A stretch of 64,000 nt of DNA from Haliotis asinina (GCF_037392515.1 NC_090280.1:62137504-62201503); one strand, 5' to 3'. Shown: positions 48,773 through 57,521, counted from the stretch's first letter. Numbers and translations are program-made. The notes: generated from the sequence alone by a model not told the origin.

Positions 48773-49318
48773 CAGTGCTCCAGATAAGGCGCGTATTTGC
48801 GTATTTTACTCAATAAAAATCACATTTACTCAATTAATTACAAATCTGAGAGTACCAAAAAGAAAAAACGCACAAAAATCACATAAAACCCAACAGGTCT
48901 ATGATACCTTGCGTACTTTACCCAATTAACTAACTTGGCTTTCTTGCGATTCGTCGCCCAAACTCTACAACAGTATTAGCAAAGGGTAGGCGATGCCTAT
49001 ATAAATTATAAATATACTGTTATAGCCGTAGCCACTGTCCGGAGTTTACTATAATAGTCACATGACGTCCATGTTGAGTATTTGAAAATGACTAAAACTA
49101 TTTTGCAATATGACAATTAATAACAACTTTACTCCACTGAGAAGCATTTATATTTATATATGCAGGAGAGTTGTTGACCCAATAAGGATAAGAAACTCCA
49201 TGTAGAAGTACTCAATTCTTTAACTTAGTGGGAGTATACAAAATGCTAGTTACTCCTCAAAATATGCAATTACGCGGAAGTAAATACCCAATTGCATGAA
49301 GAGTTATCTGGATCCCTG
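48773..49318. mobile_element. hAT-like MITE, about 546 bp
   Basis: CAGTGCTCCAGATAA at the left and TTATCTGGATCCCTG at the right are inverted repeats with the CAG..CTG termini usual in hAT elements. The interior keeps secondary inverted similarity (TTTACTCAAT, GTATTT..TACGC) and no coding frame. The flanking 8 bp match only in part (ACTATGTG, TATATGTA). Confidence 0.65.
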
Positions 49319-49467
49319 TATATGTAGTCTGGGTCCTGATCCAGCAAGAGTTCGTAATATTACGACCTGACCCGTCGTAATTCCATAGTTTATGGTAAAC
49401 TTGCGAATCTCGACCTCAAGATAAGAATCTCAAGACCTAACAAAGAACTCTTTGTTTACTGTTACAG

Positions 49468-49598
49468 CCAGCAACAAGTGGAGCGAGTGCAGTGTCACGT
49501 GCGGCCTGGGAACACGGAAAAGGATGAAGGTGTGTGCAGGCACCAGCTGCACACCCGGGCAAATACAGATCAAACCATGCATGATGCCCATCTGCTGA
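49468..49598 (+). CDS. Acidic TSP1 protein exon 7: thrombospondin type-1 repeat
   Basis: Acceptor CTGTTACAG/CC completes the phase-1 codon of exon 6 as Ala; TGA at 49596-49598. 43 residues begin ASNKWSECSVTCGLGTRKR and end CMMPIC. Visible TSP1 features are the W-S-x-C-S-x-T-C-G core, the R-x-R ladder residues and six cysteines (spacing x3, x10, x4, x9, x4). TSP1 repeats bind matrix and glycosaminoglycans and may be C-mannosylated or O-fucosylated. The protein ends directly on the last cysteine. Confidence 0.9.
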
Positions 49599-50872
49599 TG
49601 TCGATGTGTCCAGAGTTGACCATGGCGTTCTGGAAAACCCAGACCTCACTCCTCCAAGTGACTTACCTGATAGTCACGTCATTTAATCAGGAACTTAATT
49701 CAGCCTTGGACGGACTTAAAGGGAAACTTTTCAGTTTTCACACGCCCTGGTTTCTAAATCATTTTCAGTGATTGCAGCAACGTATGGTTATTGACAAACG
49801 CTTATAACGAACAGACGGATATGACGAACGTCTTTGGTTCTGACCCTTGCTGTATATTTTATTGGAAACGAATATAATCAGGGAGACCCTACCAAGTTGT
49901 AAATTATCCCCGTTGTAACAAACTACCTTTATAATGAACGTAAACTTGTAGGCCCAATAGGTTCGTTATTTGGGTCATTGTTTCTTGGATGGTTGGATTA
50001 CTGAATGTTGTGTTCTTACATTGTCGGTAGTGAAGAAACCGATCTCAACTGCACTCATGAGACAGTAAAAGTTGCCATATTCTCACATATATACGGGACA
50101 AAATAAGTCATGGATATTGGTATTTTCAGGATTGATATTGCATCAGTGTGTAAATGAAGAAATAGATCATTATTCACATTTTGAAAATTTACCTATATCC
50201 CTAACTATGTTTGTGCAGTATGTATGTCAAGCGGGAAAATCAGATCAAGGGCAGTAACTCTTATCCGTCTACAATGTTTCAAACTTGCCCTGTTTCTTTA
50301 GCAAAGTATATGTATTTCCTACTGACAAGAGACAATTAGGGTAGAAATTGAGTATTGGGATTTTAGGCTGCGTATATGCTGGTCTCCAACAGTAGCATTG
50401 ATTATAACATTCCACTTGATATATCTTGATCACGATTTAAATAGAAGAAAGAAATGGAATAGTTAAATTATTTTTTAAAGAAATGAGTCGTGAGAAACAG
50501 GAAATTTTGTTGTGTTATCATTGCTAAGGTCAAACAGTTGTGTGGTGAGTCTCCTAAAGACGTTGTTGTACGCAGCATCCATGAAGTAGTGAAGTAGTGA
50601 AGTAGTGAAGTAGTGCGTTGACAATAACGAACTTGAATCCAATAGTCAAAGACACAGTTTTACACATTAACATAAACAAAATTGCTTTCTTGGTTGTTTC
50701 ATCTTAGGGAATGTGTGTTCATTGTGCATTGTGTGGTACACAGTGTAAATAATCGGGGATGATTATTACGTCGTCATTCTTTCATCCCGAAATTGTGTCC
50801 TCTATTCACTCTGTAATTTGTTTATTCATCCTGTGATTTGTTCATCCAGATATTCGTGAATATAGAGGTAAC

Positions 50873-50982
50873 TGGGTCTAGATTTTTTCGAAGCTCTCTT
50901 ACAGTTAAGAAAGTATTAAGTTAATGTTGATGTATGACTCTTACGGTCAATATGAAAACGAGGAGAGCTTCGAAAATCTAGG
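50873..50982. mobile_element. Palindromic MITE, family A copy 3 (diverged)
   Basis: TGGGTCTAGATTTTTTCGAA and GAGCTTCGAAAATCTAGG as ends; the inner arms are more decayed than in copies 1 and 2. Confidence 0.75.
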
Positions 50983-51481
50983 TATGTAGATTAATGCTTA
51001 ACATTTTAAGGGGGTATCGAATAAAAGAATATCACTGAAGTTGTTGTCAGATACCCTTCAGGAAGAGCATGTTCGTATCAAGGCAAGACATGTACTGAAC
51101 AGCAAAAGAAATGCAACTTTGGTCTTTAAATAGAAGACATACACATGAACATTTTTTCTCTAAAATTGCGTTTCTTTTGTTTTTCAGTATATTTTGTACA
51201 TAACTTGTGTGATAGCATTGCATTTGTAATATATATATATATAGATTATATCGTTCGCTGTTATTAGATGGACTTGTGTTTTGTGATTACGGTGTCACAT
51301 TATGTGTGGATTCAAGGCCACCAAGAAAAAATGTTATTTTAAGCCTCACCCAGCTGTATTTACAGATATAGGACACCGGACTGGATACCACGCAGATGAC
51401 TTCAGACAGCTATATGAAATCAGTGGCATAATTCAACCAAACATTGCAACCCATTCGTTATGTTTTTAAACAGTATGTTTG

Positions 51482-51665
51482 TATGTTTAAAGCCGCATTC
51501 AGCAATATTATAGACATTTGGCGGTTGTCAGTACATAATCGTGTCTGGACCAGACACTCTAGTGATCAACATTATGCGCATTAATCTACACAATTGGGAA
51601 ACGATGACGTGTCAATCAGGTCAGTGGGTCTGACCATCCGATCCCGTCAGTCGACCCTTACAGCA
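51482..51665 (-). repeat. Second-family SINE, reverse, tail lost
   Basis: AGCCGCATTCAGCAATATTA, AATCGTGTCTGGACCAGACA, CCATCCGATCCCGTCAGTCG match the complement of the copy at 38821. Confidence 0.7.
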
Positions 51666-52009
51666 AGCTTGAAGACCAATTCTACCCTATCTCGGGTAAC
51701 AACAAGCCGTTGCAGCAGAACAAACAACATTGTACATACTTACAGCAAAAACCAAATACAAAAGCACAACCACTGATGCAGAATTGCACTTGAGAGAAAA
51801 TATAACTGCCTAGTTTCCCTGAACCACATTATTTTCTCTTCTGCCTTGCCCTCCCGTCACTGCTGAAGCTCTAAACGAAGGTTCTTAATTTCTCATCTCA
51901 CCGGAGCTCCTTTTCAACTTATTCAGAAATTCAAGTACCTCTTGAAGTACGAATCATGGCATCATTATACACCAACAAAAAACCGTTTTACATTAATCTG
52001 GACCGCCAA

Positions 52010-52260
52010 AATGGTCTTGTTAAGAAAGCGTCTGTCTTGAGCGTAGAGGTTCGATGTTTTGATCCCAACGTCATACCAAAAGATGGTACTTGTTATTAAC
52101 CTGCCTGACACGTGGCATTAAGGATAATGGTCGACATGGAATTGGTGTTAAGTGTCCAAGTAGGATATACATGTTTGACTTCTGCTTGCTAATAACCATG
52201 CAGGTCGGAATGTAAGTGCAAAGGTCTTGACTCTATGCCACCTCATACCAGATCCACATT
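52010..52260 (+). repeat. Third tRNA-derived SINE type
   Basis: AAATGGTCTTGTTAAGAAAG (A-box-like) and AGGTTCGATGTTTTGATCCC (B box), followed by CATACCAAAAGATGGTACTT and CCTGACACGTGGCATTAAGG. The body differs from the other two SINE families. Confidence 0.55.
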
Positions 52261-53264
52261 CAGTCATAACAAACCGACAGGACTTATCTATAGTAATAGA
52301 GGAATCAACTTGGTTGTGTTTGTCAAAGCTGAAGTCAACCATATTTATTTGTTTCTCACTTCCCGTCCCAACCAGCAGGAAAACAAACTGGGGGAAAAAA
52401 GCATGTTTTTCACTAACTGTGTAACGTATTTTAAGAACTTTCGTGATTTAGACCACTTGGTAAAATGATCAAATTCATGCTCGATTTGCTTTGACTTAGG
52501 AACAACATCTAACATACAGGTTATCCTGTTGAAATCTTCAAAGTGTCGATGTGACCTGGAAAATGACGTGAAGTTCACTGGGCCCTGCGCCTACACCGCA
52601 CGTGTGTACTGAGGGACCGAGCCTAATAAACTTCGCGCAAAACGCACTGCGGGGGATAGTAATGCAGACGAACAAAGACGATCTACTCCTTCACATTGTA
52701 CAAAGTATATTTTTTATCACATTTTGGCAATTTGTGAAAAAACCCATCTTAAAAATAGATGCCAAGAATTTGAAACTCGTGTTTACCTTCTGTGACTCGC
52801 CTTCTGGACATTTGCTATATTTGAGGGGATTTTACTTCGTTCCCACTGCAAGAAGCCTAAGATCCCCAACTTAGAAAATGCCTAAGTATTTCCAAATATG
52901 TTTTGAGTAAACTTAATTTCAAACCCGTCTTTAACATGATCTACTACCAGCAAACAGAGAAACTGGGATGTCGTATTATTGTTGTATGTATGTTGAAATA
53001 GTCCAAAAAATGACGTCATCAAACACCTGCGTGACCTCATTTCGCGGAAGTCAATGGCCTTGGAGAACACTTTGTTGGTGACCTCATTTCCACCACGACC
53101 TTGACCGGTCCTCACGGTCATGGGTGTATTTTAGATGACACGCCTAGCAACCATACAGATAGATTAACCGATTTCATCACGTTTCATGTCTTACCTATAT
53201 AAAAAACCCTTTCATTTCGGATCATGCATCAGTTTCATTCCTGAATACACATCACATCCAGGGT

Positions 53265-53482
53265 CCGAGGTTATAAACAAAATTTCGTGCTCAACTCAAG
53301 TTTATGCTCAAATTCGTGCTCATGCTCAAAATCGCGCTCAGCCGAGTTTCGTACTCAAGCAAAAGTTTGAGCACGTACTCAGATTTATTTATAACATCCA
53401 TTTACTGAGTCTGAGTTCTGAGTTGAGCACGAAACCGGATTTGAGCACGAGATCGTACTCAGGAAAGTTTTATAACCTCGGG
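53265..53482. mobile_element. Palindromic MITE, family C
   Basis: Ends CCGAGGTTATAAA and TTTATAACCTCGG, with long imperfect inverted arms rich in GAGCACGA/TCGTGCTC and GAGTACG units. About 218 bp, lying directly beside the next MITE. Confidence 0.8.
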
Positions 53483-53484
53483 GC

Positions 53485-53638
53485 CTGGGGCCAGTTTCAC
53501 AAAACTCTCGTAAGCCTAAGATCTCGTAACTTTTCTCGTAGCATTTGCACCTCCTATGTTACAGTATGCCAGGTACAAGAGCTACGAGAAAAGTTACGAG
53601 ATCTTAGGCTTGCGCGAGTTTTGTGAAACTGGCCCCAG
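53485..53638. mobile_element. Palindromic MITE, family D
   Basis: CCTGGGGCCAGTTTCACAAA at the left is mirrored by TTTGTGAAACTGGCCCCAGG at the right. Arms about 57 bp with very few mismatches (AAGCCTAAGATCTCGTAAC and its complement) round a 40-bp loop, so the copy looks young. Two bases separate it from family C, and it ends 16 bp before the CARD frame begins. Confidence 0.9.
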
Positions 53639-53653
53639 GTCTCTCTCTCCCTC

Positions 53654-54286
53654 TTGAAGATGGAAGCCCTTCACCGTGATCATCCGAGGAAAAACTATTC
53701 TGGCCTCGTGCAAACGATACAGAGAGTAGAAGAGGTAGTCGACAGACTGGTACAGTATGGAGTGCTTACCTTCTTCATGAAAGCTAAGATTATTGAGAAA
53801 CCACAGACGTCTTTTGATCGGGTCAGAGAACTCGTGTCCATATTACCTCGACGAGGCTCCCAAGCATACACCCTGTTCTGCAAAGCCCTGGGGGAATGCG
53901 GAGAGATACAGGCCATGGCATTGCTGGGACTAGAGACTCCAAGTGACAAGTCACTGACAGAACTACAGGATCATCGTTGTCATATCGACTTAGGCAATGA
54001 CGTATTTGTGACAGCCAAAATATGGAATGGAGAACTAGGAATTCACGTAAGGACGTAAGGTGTCTGTTCTAGTGTAAAGTCCCACCCTACTCGTCGTGGC
54101 ATTGTGCTTACCTTGAAACATTGGCTGGAGCTTCGTGGAGACCATTTCAAATGGTTCCCTATGTCCTTCAGGAAGATCATCAAAACCAGACGGGGTACCT
54201 CCTGTGTTCCTTCTGAAATCCCGATGACTATGAATGTTATTGACTATTCTTCTATGGTTGGACGTCACCGTACAGCGGGGCGGTGA
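53654..54286 (+). pseudogene. CARD plus PC4-like DNA-binding domain ORF, broken
   Basis: The first 134 codons start with MKMEALHRDHPRKNYSGLVQ. A death-fold CARD covers residues about 3-92: the LVQYGVLTFFMKAKI and SFDRVRELVSILPRRG helices followed by an AYTLFCKALGE helix are characteristic. After a short linker, residues about 105-133 (CHIDLGNDVFVTAKIWNGEL) begin a PC4/p15-type single-stranded-DNA-binding fold. A TAA at 54056 interrupts it, and the same frame then continues with PTRRGIVLTLKHWLEL, the PC4 C-terminal strand-helix. The end is cut by a SINE at 54277. CARDs act by homotypic binding in apoptosis and inflammasome-like signalling; PC4 folds bind ssDNA. Membership of the Polinton is inferred from strand and position. 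It may be transcribed but looks non-functional past the CARD. Confidence 0.7.
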
Positions 54287-54450
54287 GGTGGCCTAGTGGT
54301 TAAAGCGTTCGCTCGTCACGCCGAGGATCCGGGTTCGATTCCCCACATGGGTACAATGTGTGAGGGCCATCTTCTGGTGTCCCCCGCCGTGATATCGCGG
54401 GAATATTACTAAAAGCGGCGTAAAACCAAACTCACTCACTCACTCACTCA
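54277..54450 (+). repeat. Full-length tRNA-derived SINE with target duplication
   Basis: Intact A box (GTGGCCTAGTGG) and B box (GGTTCGATTCC), body GGTACAATGTGTGAGGGCC, core GGGAATATTACTAAAAGCGG and (CACT) tail. A 12-bp flanking duplication, TCACCGTACAGC at 54265-54276 and TCACCGTTCAGC at 54448-54459, has one mismatch. It inserted into the 3' end of the CARD/PC4-like frame. Confidence 0.9.
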
Positions 54451-54459
54451 CCGTTCAGC

Positions 54460-55058
54460 AACTTTCATCCAGTTGTGTTTACTTTAAATGGTGTTACATT
54501 CAATTGTGTAGAACAAAGCAAAAACGTAGGGGCGATGCATGAAAAGATTTAATCAGAGAGTGTGTGACCACAGGCAAACTGTAGCGCGAGTGGGGTTGTA
54601 CAGCGTCGAGAATATGACCAGCGAAGCAAGCAAAGGTTGGCAACGCACTTCCCTCGCTTCGGTTCAAAAAATATTTTTCATGTCTAAATAAAATATCGCC
54701 ACCGTCAAAGGTACACTCCAAATTCCTCACTAGGTTGAGCTCTCAGATTTCCAACGCCATATTTAATAATTACTCACGTGAAATATGTTTTATTCAACAT
54801 TTTAAGCGCAACTCGTGGTACATCAGACCGTTCTTCGCCTCCATTACCCCTGCCAGCTGCCCTTTGATAAACGATGGGGAATAGGAATTGATGTTTCTCA
54901 TCCTGATATTCACAAACCCTGGAAATGGCCAGGGGAAAACCTGTTGGGTAAAACGTTAATGCATGTTCTGGAAAGGTTGTTGTTGTGATTCCTTGATACA
55001 AATAAAATTCTTGCATTGTATGTTTGTCTTGCATTTTGTTTAAATAGCATGTTCAGTC
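54460..55058. other. Polinton spacer, nothing recognised
   Basis: AT-rich; no domain seen on either strand. The cysteine protease usually carried by Polintons was looked for here and not found. Confidence 0.45.
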
Positions 55059-56066
55059 GTGTTTGAGATGGGACCTCAAGAAGACTACTTGAACAGGATC
55101 TATTACCACACCGAACATCCTGGGAGTTATGCTGGACCTAAAAAATTGTACGAAGCTGTTAAAGCTGAGGGTCAGTTTCCAACTGGCTTACATCGAATTA
55201 AGAAATGGCTGAAAGATCAAGACGTCTATACCATGATTCATGAAGTCAGAAGAACGTTTCCACGAAATGAGTATGTACTGGGAGGTTTAGATAGTCACTG
55301 GCAGTCAGATCTGATGGATATGGTATCACTGGCAAAGTGCAATGATGATGTGAAATATCTCTTAGTCATCATAGATCTATGGTGACTAAGATATCTATGG
55401 GTGTATCCACTCAGATTGACGAAGGGACAAGAAGTGGCGAAAGCATTAACCAACTTATGGAAAACCAGCACATGAAAACCAAAACTTTTTCAATCCGACA
55501 TGGGGTCAGAACTTAAGAATTGATGGGTGAAAGCCTGTTTGAAAAAAACACAAGGTAACCCAGCTCTTTACATTGAATGAAACCAAAGCCCCCTATGCTC
55601 AGAGAGTCATTAAAATCATTAAAATCACTTTACCTACATATATCTGGATATCTTTCCTGATGCAGTCAAGAGTTACAATCACACTAAACGTCGTTCCTTA
55701 GGACAGTCTCCTGCTAGTGTAACTGATAAAAATAAAAATGAAGTGCGACTCTCTCGGTATTTGATTAAACCCCCCCCCCTCCACACACACACACACACAC
55801 CACCACCACCACCACCACCACCAAAAAAAAAAAAAAAAAAAAATGAAACACAATAAAAAGTGAGTGAGTCATCTCAAGAGAACCTTTGACAGAGAATACT
55901 AGAGCTGTGGTAGAAAACCCAGGTCAGGAGTATAGAATTCAAGATATTGTGAAAAAGAGGACCAGAAATAAACGGATAAACGGAAGGAAGTCTTAGTGAA
56001 ATGGCTTCACTGGCCGAAAAAGTACAATAATTGGATCACTGAAGACAGTGTAAAGGATCATGAGAA
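55059..56066 (+). pseudogene. Polinton-type retroviral-like integrase with chromodomain, decayed
   Basis: Catalyses insertion of Polinton DNA in intact elements. The open frame 55059-55385 has the N-terminal region (GSYAGPKKLYEAVKAEG, HRIKKWLKDQDVYT) and the start of the rve core with its first catalytic Asp in HWQSDLMDM. It stops at 55383. Similarity continues in shifting frames: KAPYAQRVIK near 55590, FPDAVKSYNHTKRRSLGQSP near 55655-55715, and beyond a simple repeat a chromodomain-like EVLVKWLHWPKKYNNW at about 55990-56030. Multiple stops and frameshifts plus a microsatellite expansion make it a pseudogene. The order INT core then chromodomain is typical of Polinton integrases. Confidence 0.85.
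55769..55843. repeat. Compound microsatellite C(n)-(CA)n-(CCA)n-A(n)
   Basis: Runs of C, then CA, CCA and about 20 A. It sits inside the integrase remnant, separating the core domain from the chromodomain. Confidence 0.95.
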
Positions 56067-56102
56067 GGTATAAATAGAGATGAAACCAGAAAGGAATTCA
56101 TT

Positions 56103-56360
56103 TTGGGAGTGGAAGACACAGTAGAGGCACACCGTCTCTCACGCAGCAGGTCTGATGAAAGTTGGACTTTGCTAGGTAGAAAAGTGGCCAAAACAGAAAG
56201 AGTGTTTTTCTCTCAAATCATCGTTAGTTACATTGTGGTGATTACGTGTATTGTCAATTTGTTCTTGGACAAAGGAAACTCCAATTTGTGGACAGCTCTT
56301 CTCAGTTCCAGTCTCGGTTACTTGCTGCCAAATCCAAAGATTAAATCTAAACATGGATAA
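56103..56360 (+). CDS. Small Polinton membrane protein
   Basis: 85 codons, apparently intact. The N-terminal 35 residues are hydrophilic. A hydrophobic helix follows (FFSQIIVSYIVVITCIVNLF), then a short loop NLWTALLSSSLGYLLPNPKI and a basic end. Short proteins of this shape, with a second half-hydrophobic LLSSxLGYLLPNP stretch, lie next to the integrase in many Polintons; their role in the virion or membrane is unknown. The small size makes absence of stops weak evidence of function. The ATG chosen is the first in frame. Confidence 0.6.
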   Translation: MGVEDTVEAHRLSRSRSDESWTLLGRKVAKTERVFFSQIIVSYIVVITCIVNLFLDKGNSNLWTALLSSSLGYLLPNPKIKSKHG

Positions 56361-56693
56361 GTATTTGATAGTGCGGAGTATGGATTGTAAGGAGACCATT
56401 TATCCCGACAAAAAAACCGTATCAGTTTCATGTGAACTTGAATAAACTTCTTCATTTGGGCAATCATGTTGGTGACTCGGAGCTACCTGTGTTGAGACAT
56501 GTTTGTCTGATTGGAAACAAAAGACAACGGACATTCGTTTTTTTCTCAGTGTCGTTATTTACCCGTCAAACTGAAAGATGTCCAGAACGTAGTCATCTAT
56601 ATAAAGGACAGAAACGGTCATTTAGCTTTATTTATCACTGGACCCGTGATGGTGACACTTCATCTGAAACCGCTGTGTGAGCAGAAACAATGA
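56357..56693 (+). pseudogene. Minor-capsid-like Polinton gene, frameshifted
   Basis: It starts near the ATG at 56353 (MDKYLIVRSMDC, then YPDK) and changes frame at a run of seven A at about 56410, after which FHVNLNKLLHLGNH can be read. A further shift leads to LKDVQNVVIYIKDRNGHLA and GPVMVTLHLKPL near the end. The pattern of a short N-terminal YPDN-like motif and a terminal G-x-V-x-x-x-LH is seen in Polinton proteins thought to be penton/minor capsid subunits. Assignment is tentative. The last 85 bp are duplicated at 57437. Confidence 0.5.
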
Positions 56694-56710
56694 ACAGGAG
56701 ATACTGGAGA
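56624..56710 (+). repeat. 85-bp duplicated segment, copy 1
   Basis: TTTATCACTGGACCCGTGAT through TGAGCAGAAACAATGAAC and GGAGATACTGGAGA recur at 57437-57521 with a few substitutions. Confidence 0.9.
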
Positions 56711-57240
56711 ACTTATCAATACCAGCAACAGCACGACACACCACCACCACCAGCACACAGCCATTGAATGGACCCCTCAAGACTGATGACACCACCAGGG
56801 AGGAAGGAACACCTATTAGGAAGAAAGGGACTCCATGTATGTACGGTTTACTTACTGACTTTCACTCTGGCCTGTGTAGAGGTCGCCGAGAAGTCTTAGG
56901 TATACAAGTCTTAAGACTAAGAGAGCTGTCTTAGACCCCCTAAGCATGGAGAGCGCGAAGCTGGTTACAGAGTCACTGACTCATGTTTGTTTTTTTAATT
57001 CCTTTGTTTCAGAACAATCATCCTCCGACCTCATTCTGAATGAAGTGGTGAACGGTTTCATGAAAACAGATTTTTAAGTGTTTTCAATGTGGTGTCATTC
57101 TCAAGAACTGGGAAGGCAATGATGATCCCTGGGTCGAACATGAAAAGTGGTCTCCAGACTGTTCCTATTTGACCATGGTGAGAGTCCCTCTGAGAGAGAT
57201 GGCCCGCTGGGGTATTCATATGGATTTACATGTAAAGAGA
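56697..57240 (+). pseudogene. BIR (IAP-type zinc domain) gene remnant
   Basis: BIR domains bind caspases or IAP antagonists and typify inhibitor-of-apoptosis proteins of animals and baculoviruses. Positions about 57070-57180 encode [24 protein letters not shown] and SPDCSYL in one frame. These contain the zinc ligands Cys-x2-Cys, His and Cys and the DDPWxEH signature. The preceding BIR part is visible only in other frames: LLTFTLACVEVAEK near 56850-56895, and [11 protein letters not shown] just upstream of KCFQC. An intron-like TTTGTTTCAG lies at 57002-57011. Stops and frame changes make it a remnant. A short N-terminal frame from the ATG in the duplicated segment (about 56691) precedes it. 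No RING finger was seen. Whether the virus carried it or it arrived later is unresolved. Confidence 0.65.
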
Positions 57241-57316
57241 TGGACTGAATGTATTTGTGACTATTTGGTTGTCATTGGTTGATATAAATGTCCTAACACA
57301 AGGTAGATGCAAGTAC

Positions 57317-57386
57317 GGCAGAGTGGCGCAGTGGAAGTGCACTGGGCTCGTAACCAGAGGACTGTGGAACGAAACCATGTTCTGCT
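57317..57386 (+). tRNA. Initiator-tRNA-Met-like sequence, degenerate
   Basis: Starts GGCAGAGTGGCGCAGTGG, with T arm GTGGAACGAAACCAT and acceptor partner TTCTGCT. Acceptor, D (GCGC/GTGC) and T stems can pair. The anticodon region reads GGGCTCGTAACCAG, where the initiator would have CAT, with one base missing from the stem. The TCGAAA-like T loop (ACGAAA here) and the lack of an extra arm point to initiator Met origin. A run of six T from 57388 would stop RNA polymerase III. Likely a pseudo-tRNA. Confidence 0.6.
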
Positions 57387-57436
57387 CTTTTTTGAACACA
57401 AGGGGAGTTCTATATAACGGGTTACGAGGGCAATCT

Positions 57437-57521
57437 AGCTTCATTTATCACTGGACCCGTGATAGTGACACTTTATCTGAAACCACCCTGTGAGCAGAAA
57501 CAATGAACGGGAGATACTGGA
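57437..57521 (+). repeat. 85-bp duplicated segment, copy 2
   Basis: Matches 56624-56710. After GGAGATACTGGAGA the two copies diverge: this one continues as the next Polinton gene (RPDLDDL), copy 1 continues into the BIR region. Confidence 0.9.

Larger units (their letters stand above)
40202..49598 (+). other. Secreted acidic TSP1-repeat protein gene (seven coding exons)
   Basis: Seven segments with GT-AG boundaries join in frame (junction phases 0, 0, 1, 0, 2, 1) to a predicted 642-residue protein. Layout: signal peptide 1-19/20; four-cysteine module at C34, C40, C47, C58; linker with RPKR; second module at C116, C122, C129, C140 with identical spacing (x5, x6, x10); a coil-like basic segment 145-198; a long hydrophilic region with an Asp/Glu-dominated stretch at about 400-485; then a C-terminal thrombospondin type-1 repeat at 600-642 ending on its sixth cysteine. 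Secretion is clear from the sequence. Calcium/matrix binding or a shell-related role is only inference from acidity. I do not recognise a named family. All junction phases agreeing makes the model strong. Confidence 0.85.
49599..53264. other. 3' flank and intergenic DNA
   Basis: Probable 3'UTR of the acidic-protein gene, perhaps to AATAAA at 51020. It contains four copies of GAAGTAGTG at 50580-50615, a third family A MITE, a reverse second-family SINE and another SINE type at 52010-52260. Open frames of 60-80 codons near 52150-53120 show nothing recognisable. Confidence 0.5.

Noticed and set aside
51364-51474. Possible alternative last exon after a TTTACAG acceptor (about 34 codons to a stop)
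   Set aside because: Phase would fit exon 6, but there is no recognisable content and the TSP1 exon is a far better partner.
54460-55058. Adenain-like cysteine protease expected in Polintons
   Set aside because: No catalytic His/Cys motif context could be read in any frame.
55769-55843. Poly(A) run as evidence of a retrotransposed transcript
   Set aside because: It is part of a compound microsatellite inside the integrase remnant, with chromodomain sequence continuing beyond it.
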